This document shows positions 17,845-21,626 of a stretch of 21,626 nt of DNA, in pieces. The first letter of the stretch is position 1. Each line of letters starts with the position of its first letter. Position numbers and translations under genes: made by a program. Source of the stretch: Hofstenia miamia (Eukaryota > Xenacoelomorpha > Acoela); contig SCFE01000069.1 in NCBI GenBank assembly GCA_004352715.1, positions 924,286 through 945,911 of the forward strand. Reading direction: 5' to 3'. The notes beneath the pieces are model-generated. The model saw only the letters and a list, made by a program, of their open reading frames with translations. It did no database searches and was not told where the DNA came from.

Positions 17845-19135
17845 CTGTGTTCAATAAGTCTATAGAGTTGGGCAATAGAGAAAACACGCGCACACCTATG
17901 TCAAATATTACATACAATTTATGTAGGTATATATGTTAGCCAATCAAATAATAACAATTAGCCAATCAGCATATTTGATATAAATGTGACGTTTATTTTT
18001 TCAGTACTGTCATTATTTAGTGCAACGGATTATGGCAGCAGAAATTGATGTCAGCATCAATATGTTTAAATTCTACGTGTATACCGAGATGAAGCGTGGA
18101 TTGAAACCGAAGACTATACACAACAACCTGCTTTCAGTCTGGGGTGACAAATCACCAGCATATTCGACTATTTGTTTATGGTGTAATAACAAAAACTGCA
18201 GCTCATTTGATCAAGCACCTAGAAGCGGAAGACCAACATCATCTTCTACAGCCAACAATATTCAGGAAATTAATGAACTCATTGATGATGATCCTCACCT
18301 TTCGATCCGAGATTTGAATCTTCTCACAGGCGTCAGCATTGGAACAATCCATCACATTCTACACGATGAACTTCATCTGCGTAGTGTTTATTCTGCATGG
18401 GTACCGCACCAACTATCGGATAATGTCAAACTGCAACGTGTGCAGTGCGCGCAATCGATCATCGAATTGTTTGGTCGTCTGGGTAACTCCAAGTACGACC
18501 TTTACGCTGTTGAAGATGAAACGATTATCCTCTTTGAACAACCACCTACAAAACGCGGCAGCCGTGTATGGTTAAAAGAAGGTGAGAAAAGACCACAAGT
18601 GGCATCATTGAGGGCGCAAACACAACGAAAGGTTATGTTAGCAATTGCGTTTACTGCTAATAAACGTTTCAGTGTCAATGCTTACCCTTCTGGCACATTT
18701 ATGGATTCGGAAGCATATGTGAATTTCATAAGAAAGACAGGTGATAAATGGCGTGCGCTCCGATCGGCACCAGTAACACTTGACAAATTACACTGGCAAC
18801 ATGACAATGCCAGATGTCATGTATCACGCCACACGACAGAATTTTTCCAACGACGCAATATCAATTTGGTAAAACAGAGTCCATACTCACCGGACTTCAA
18901 TTTACTTGATTGGTGGGTGAATTCTAAAATCAAAAACTATCTGCGAGATGACCCCTGTGACTTTGAAGAAGTAGGACAAGCATCGTTGCGGTGTCTCAGA
19001 TGGATAGAAGTAGTTAAGAAGAGCACGAGGACGTCTCATTGGGACACCCATGACTATTTGCCATGTGGAAATGAAGCAATTTGATTGGACGCCATCTAGC
19101 GACGAAATTTTTTTACAAAACTATATTGAGCAAAT
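17845..19135 (+). mobile_element. Mariner-family transposon, about 1.3 kb
   Basis: The transposase frame is flanked on the left by TA and CTGTGTTCAATAAGTC (17845 on). On the right, the reverse complement of about 19117-19135 contains TGCTCAATATAG, matching TG(T/C)TCAATA and then drifting, before TA at 19136-19137. The resulting 1.29 kb is a normal mariner length. The right end is approximate because the inverted repeats are degraded. Confidence 0.6.
18020..19084 (+). CDS. Mariner transposase, DD34D type, nearly intact
   Basis: 354 codons, the usual mariner size (about 340-350). Residues 1-60 and 75-120 form the paired helix-turn-helix DNA-binding region, linked by RSGRP (68-72). WVPH at 127-130 is the mariner linker motif (WVPHEL-like). 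The catalytic triad is visible: Asp166 in VEDETI, Asp262 in QHDNARCH and Asp297 in PDFNLLDWW. Exactly 34 residues lie between the last two, which defines mariner (DD34D) and excludes Tc1 (DD34E). The third motif, NLLDWWVNSKIK, departs from the common PDLAPCDFFLF form. The C-terminal 30 residues (after about 325) look unusual; the +1 frame stays open past the stop, so a late frameshift is possible. No stop or frameshift breaks the core, so it may be recently active. The start could be Met1, Met5 or Met15. Confidence 0.88.
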   Translation: MQRIMAAEIDVSINMFKFYVYTEMKRGLKPKTIHNNLLSVWGDKSPAYSTICLWCNNKNCSSFDQAPRSGRPTSSSTANNIQEINELIDDDPHLSIRDLNLLTGVSIGTIHHILHDELHLRSVYSAWVPHQLSDNVKLQRVQCAQSIIELFGRLGNSKYDLYAVEDETIILFEQPPTKRGSRVWLKEGEKRPQVASLRAQTQRKVMLAIAFTANKRFSVNAYPSGTFMDSEAYVNFIRKTGDKWRALRSAPVTLDKLHWQHDNARCHVSRHTTEFFQRRNINLVKQSPYSPDFNLLDWWVNSKIKNYLRDDPCDFEEVGQASLRCLRWIEVVKKSTRTSHWDTHDYLPCGNEAI

Positions 19136-19137
19136 TA

Positions 19138-19605
19138 ATTTTTTTAACAATGTGTTCAGAGCAAAGTGAGAAATTTTGATTTCTAGGATTTAGGCAAACT
19201 GATATTTTTGATGACAAATTTCACTTAGGACATGTTTGTTGTAAAAATGTTTAAACATGCAACACCATGTTTAAGGAAAACAATTCATAGATCCAAAACC
19301 CAAATATTTCAAATGAAATATGATGTATTATTTGCATTAGAGCGTGTTTCCAAGTGTGTTAAAATTGATCAAAACAAATGTGCAAGAGGTGGAAAACAAC
19401 AATTTCTTTAGCAATTGCATGTAAATTGTAAAAGCATACATTACACAACAACTCTGAGTGACAAAGTTCAGCATTGTACAACCTTCAAGTTTCCATCTTC
19501 ATTCTAAAATATGACGGCACTTCCACATTCACCCAGGAGGTGGCCATCAGAAATGCGTTAAGCCATTTATTTAATGTGGTTGGCTTTCCCCAGGAGGCCT
19601 ATTGC
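19138..19605. other. Sequence right of the mariner, no gene
   Basis: No coding signal. CCAGGAGG occurs twice, near 19534 and 19591. Confidence 0.45.
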
Positions 19606-19697
19606 TTCCAAAATAAAATATCTAGTGACATTTGATAACACCCAAGTACTATTCCAAAATAAAATATCTAGTGACATTTGATAACACCCAAGTACTA
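19606..19697 (+). repeat. Perfect 46-bp tandem duplication
   Basis: Two identical copies, 19606-19651 and 19652-19697, each starting TTCCAAAATAAAATATCTAG and ending CCCAAGTACTA. Confidence 0.97.
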
Positions 19698-19724
19698 TAT
19701 AATTTGTAAAAATGTAAACTCAGT

Positions 19725-19864
19725 TAGTGAAAAGAGATATTACATCAACATATATGGGCGAGTAAACAATTAACACACAAAAATCATTGTAAAACAAAAG
19801 CGTGTTTGGTGAAAATAGAAATATTACATCATGTATATAGGCGAATACAATAAATGATTAACAT
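19725..19864 (+). repeat. Two diverged repeats of about 70-80 bp running into the gap
   Basis: AGTGAAAAGAGATATTACATC...GGGCGAGTAAACAATTAACA is echoed by GGTGAAAATAGAAATATTACATC...AGGCGAATACAATAAATGATTAACA directly afterwards. The gap begins at the end of the second copy, which suggests a longer array that was not assembled. Confidence 0.65.
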
Positions 19865-20864
19865 NNNNNNNNNNNNNNNNNNNNNNNNNNNNNNNNNNNN
19901 NNNNNNNNNNNNNNNNNNNNNNNNNNNNNNNNNNNNNNNNNNNNNNNNNNNNNNNNNNNNNNNNNNNNNNNNNNNNNNNNNNNNNNNNNNNNNNNNNNNN
20001 NNNNNNNNNNNNNNNNNNNNNNNNNNNNNNNNNNNNNNNNNNNNNNNNNNNNNNNNNNNNNNNNNNNNNNNNNNNNNNNNNNNNNNNNNNNNNNNNNNNN
20101 NNNNNNNNNNNNNNNNNNNNNNNNNNNNNNNNNNNNNNNNNNNNNNNNNNNNNNNNNNNNNNNNNNNNNNNNNNNNNNNNNNNNNNNNNNNNNNNNNNNN
20201 NNNNNNNNNNNNNNNNNNNNNNNNNNNNNNNNNNNNNNNNNNNNNNNNNNNNNNNNNNNNNNNNNNNNNNNNNNNNNNNNNNNNNNNNNNNNNNNNNNNN
20301 NNNNNNNNNNNNNNNNNNNNNNNNNNNNNNNNNNNNNNNNNNNNNNNNNNNNNNNNNNNNNNNNNNNNNNNNNNNNNNNNNNNNNNNNNNNNNNNNNNNN
20401 NNNNNNNNNNNNNNNNNNNNNNNNNNNNNNNNNNNNNNNNNNNNNNNNNNNNNNNNNNNNNNNNNNNNNNNNNNNNNNNNNNNNNNNNNNNNNNNNNNNN
20501 NNNNNNNNNNNNNNNNNNNNNNNNNNNNNNNNNNNNNNNNNNNNNNNNNNNNNNNNNNNNNNNNNNNNNNNNNNNNNNNNNNNNNNNNNNNNNNNNNNNN
20601 NNNNNNNNNNNNNNNNNNNNNNNNNNNNNNNNNNNNNNNNNNNNNNNNNNNNNNNNNNNNNNNNNNNNNNNNNNNNNNNNNNNNNNNNNNNNNNNNNNNN
20701 NNNNNNNNNNNNNNNNNNNNNNNNNNNNNNNNNNNNNNNNNNNNNNNNNNNNNNNNNNNNNNNNNNNNNNNNNNNNNNNNNNNNNNNNNNNNNNNNNNNN
20801 NNNNNNNNNNNNNNNNNNNNNNNNNNNNNNNNNNNNNNNNNNNNNNNNNNNNNNNNNNNNNNNN
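19865..20864. other. Assembly gap, 1000 Ns
   Basis: Exactly 1000 undetermined bases between a repeat and an AT microsatellite. Confidence 0.98.
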
Positions 20865-20884
20865 ATATATATATATATATATAT
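20865..20884. repeat. (AT)n microsatellite at gap edge
   Basis: AT dinucleotides directly after the N block. Confidence 0.95.
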
Positions 20885-21194
20885 AAAAGAAACAACAAAG
20901 GGTAAATTATAAAATGGACAACAAAGCCGGATGACTTTAAATATATTCAAAGTGTATATAATAAGATCATTTATATCTAGCTGAATAGATAAAAGATTTC
21001 CTAAAATATGTAGAACGTATTTTTGGCATAGTTACTTTGCATCTTGTATGTGTTTTTGAAAATCACAGTTCTTTGTGCAGGACATGTGATTCATCATTTA
21101 CGATTTTCATGAGAATTTTTATAAAAATTTCTCCTTAAAAGAACTGTTTACTACTTCATATAAATGTTTTTCTTAATTTTTGCAATTTTCATAT
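20885..21194. other. AT-rich stretch, nothing recognised
   Basis: No coding frame or repeat seen. Confidence 0.5.
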
Positions 21195-21585
21195 ATATAT
21201 GTAGTTTGATAGTTTTTCGCAGTTGATTTCTCTGTTGTTTCGAAAGTCCAGAAACGTAAACTTCATCTGCATATAAATATACTGGTGCTATATAACATTA
21301 GAATGCATTAACTTGTTTTTACTAGTAAGGTGATTCAACAAGAAACGATAAACTTTTTATTTTCATGTTAGCCGTTTCTATAACGTGTGAAACATGAATA
21401 TTCCACGCTAGATTTTCATCAATGATCAGACCGAAGTATTTATAGGTTATTGCAGGTTGTTTTGCTTCTCAGTTAACTAAAATTCTATCTTTTAAAATCG
21501 ATTTAAGATTAGTTTTCTTGATGTTAGGATACGCAATAATTAATTCTTGAGTCTTTACTGTGTTAATTTTAAGGTTTCTTACAAC
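21195..21585 (-). pseudogene. Decayed LINE reverse transcriptase, C-terminal part
   Basis: Read on the - strand from 21585 it gives LKINTVKTQELIIAYPN, KSILKDRI, a stop (21469-21471), then ITYKYFGLIIDENLAWNIHV and SHVIETANMKIKSLSFLVE. L.(I/L)N..KT and YKYFGLIIDENLAWNIH are the standard blocks after the catalytic box in jockey/CR1-type reverse transcriptases (usually KYLGV.ID..L.W..H). Further on, in another frame, APVYLYADEVYVSGLSKQQ corresponds to the region that usually follows. The stop and frameshift make it a pseudogene. Its upstream (higher-coordinate) side runs into an AT microsatellite and the window end. Confidence 0.7.
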
Positions 21586-21622
<37 letters not shown>

Positions 21623-21626
21623 TATA
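21584..21626. repeat. (AT)n microsatellite at window end
   Basis: AT run interrupted once by GT. Confidence 0.95.

Noticed and set aside
18339-18575. 78-codon open frame, + strand
   Set aside because: Out-of-frame shadow of the mariner transposase.
19829-20950. Long open frames through the second N block
   Set aside because: Artefact of 1000 Ns flanked by an AT microsatellite.
1-21626. CRISPR arrays, tRNA or rRNA genes
   Set aside because: Repeats lack spacer structure; no cloverleaf or rRNA core sequence was recognised by eye on either strand.

Overview
This window is AT-rich eukaryotic (metazoan) DNA. It has intron-split immunoglobulin (Ig) exons, dense transposon remnants, microsatellites, and two runs of exactly 1000 Ns (6326-7325, 19865-20864) plus single Ns at 989 and 1623. 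There are no operons, ribosome binding sites or other bacterial features. Tiny introns (41-46 bp), tyrosine-rich Ig-receptor tails, hAT and mariner elements and an invertebrate-type non-LTR fragment all suggest a non-vertebrate animal. A cnidarian would fit, but that is inference.

Host genes lie on the + strand. (1) An Ig exon starts at 942 but is cut by the single N at 989. (2) Six very small exons run from 2624 to 3815. All are in phase 1 at both ends, four of the six carry a tyrosine, and they read as the cytoplasmic tail of a receptor. (3) Four candidate terminal tail exons follow at 3863, 4736, 4863 and 5759. (4) Four complete Ig-domain exons lie at 14809-15069, 15113-15370, 16248-16508 and 16555-16812, arranged as two close pairs. 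A tail precedes these Ig exons, so the simplest reading is two neighbouring genes of one Ig-receptor family: the 3' part of an upstream gene A and the middle of a downstream gene B. No signal peptide or convincing transmembrane exon was found for either. The overall design recalls Ig-superfamily allorecognition or immune receptors of invertebrates such as Hydractinia Alr. This is inference from architecture, not a homology result.

The rest is mostly mobile DNA. The left edge (1-383) holds the end of an IS630/Tc1-like transposase. A frame-broken reverse transcriptase remnant lies on the - strand at 7516-7950. A nest of hAT-type elements occupies 8158-11292. Its best member (9569-11174) has imperfect terminal inverted repeats, a perfect 8-bp target duplication, and carries the 3' end of a non-LTR retroelement. 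A second nested hAT (8478-9213) has a 7/8 target duplication. A 197-bp hAT-like MITE sits at 12841-13037. A nearly intact mariner transposase (D166, D262, D297; 34 residues between the last two) lies at 18020-19084. A decayed LINE reverse transcriptase is at 21195-21585 on the - strand. Intergenic and intronic stretches contain tandem repeats and AT microsatellites but no further genes that I can support.
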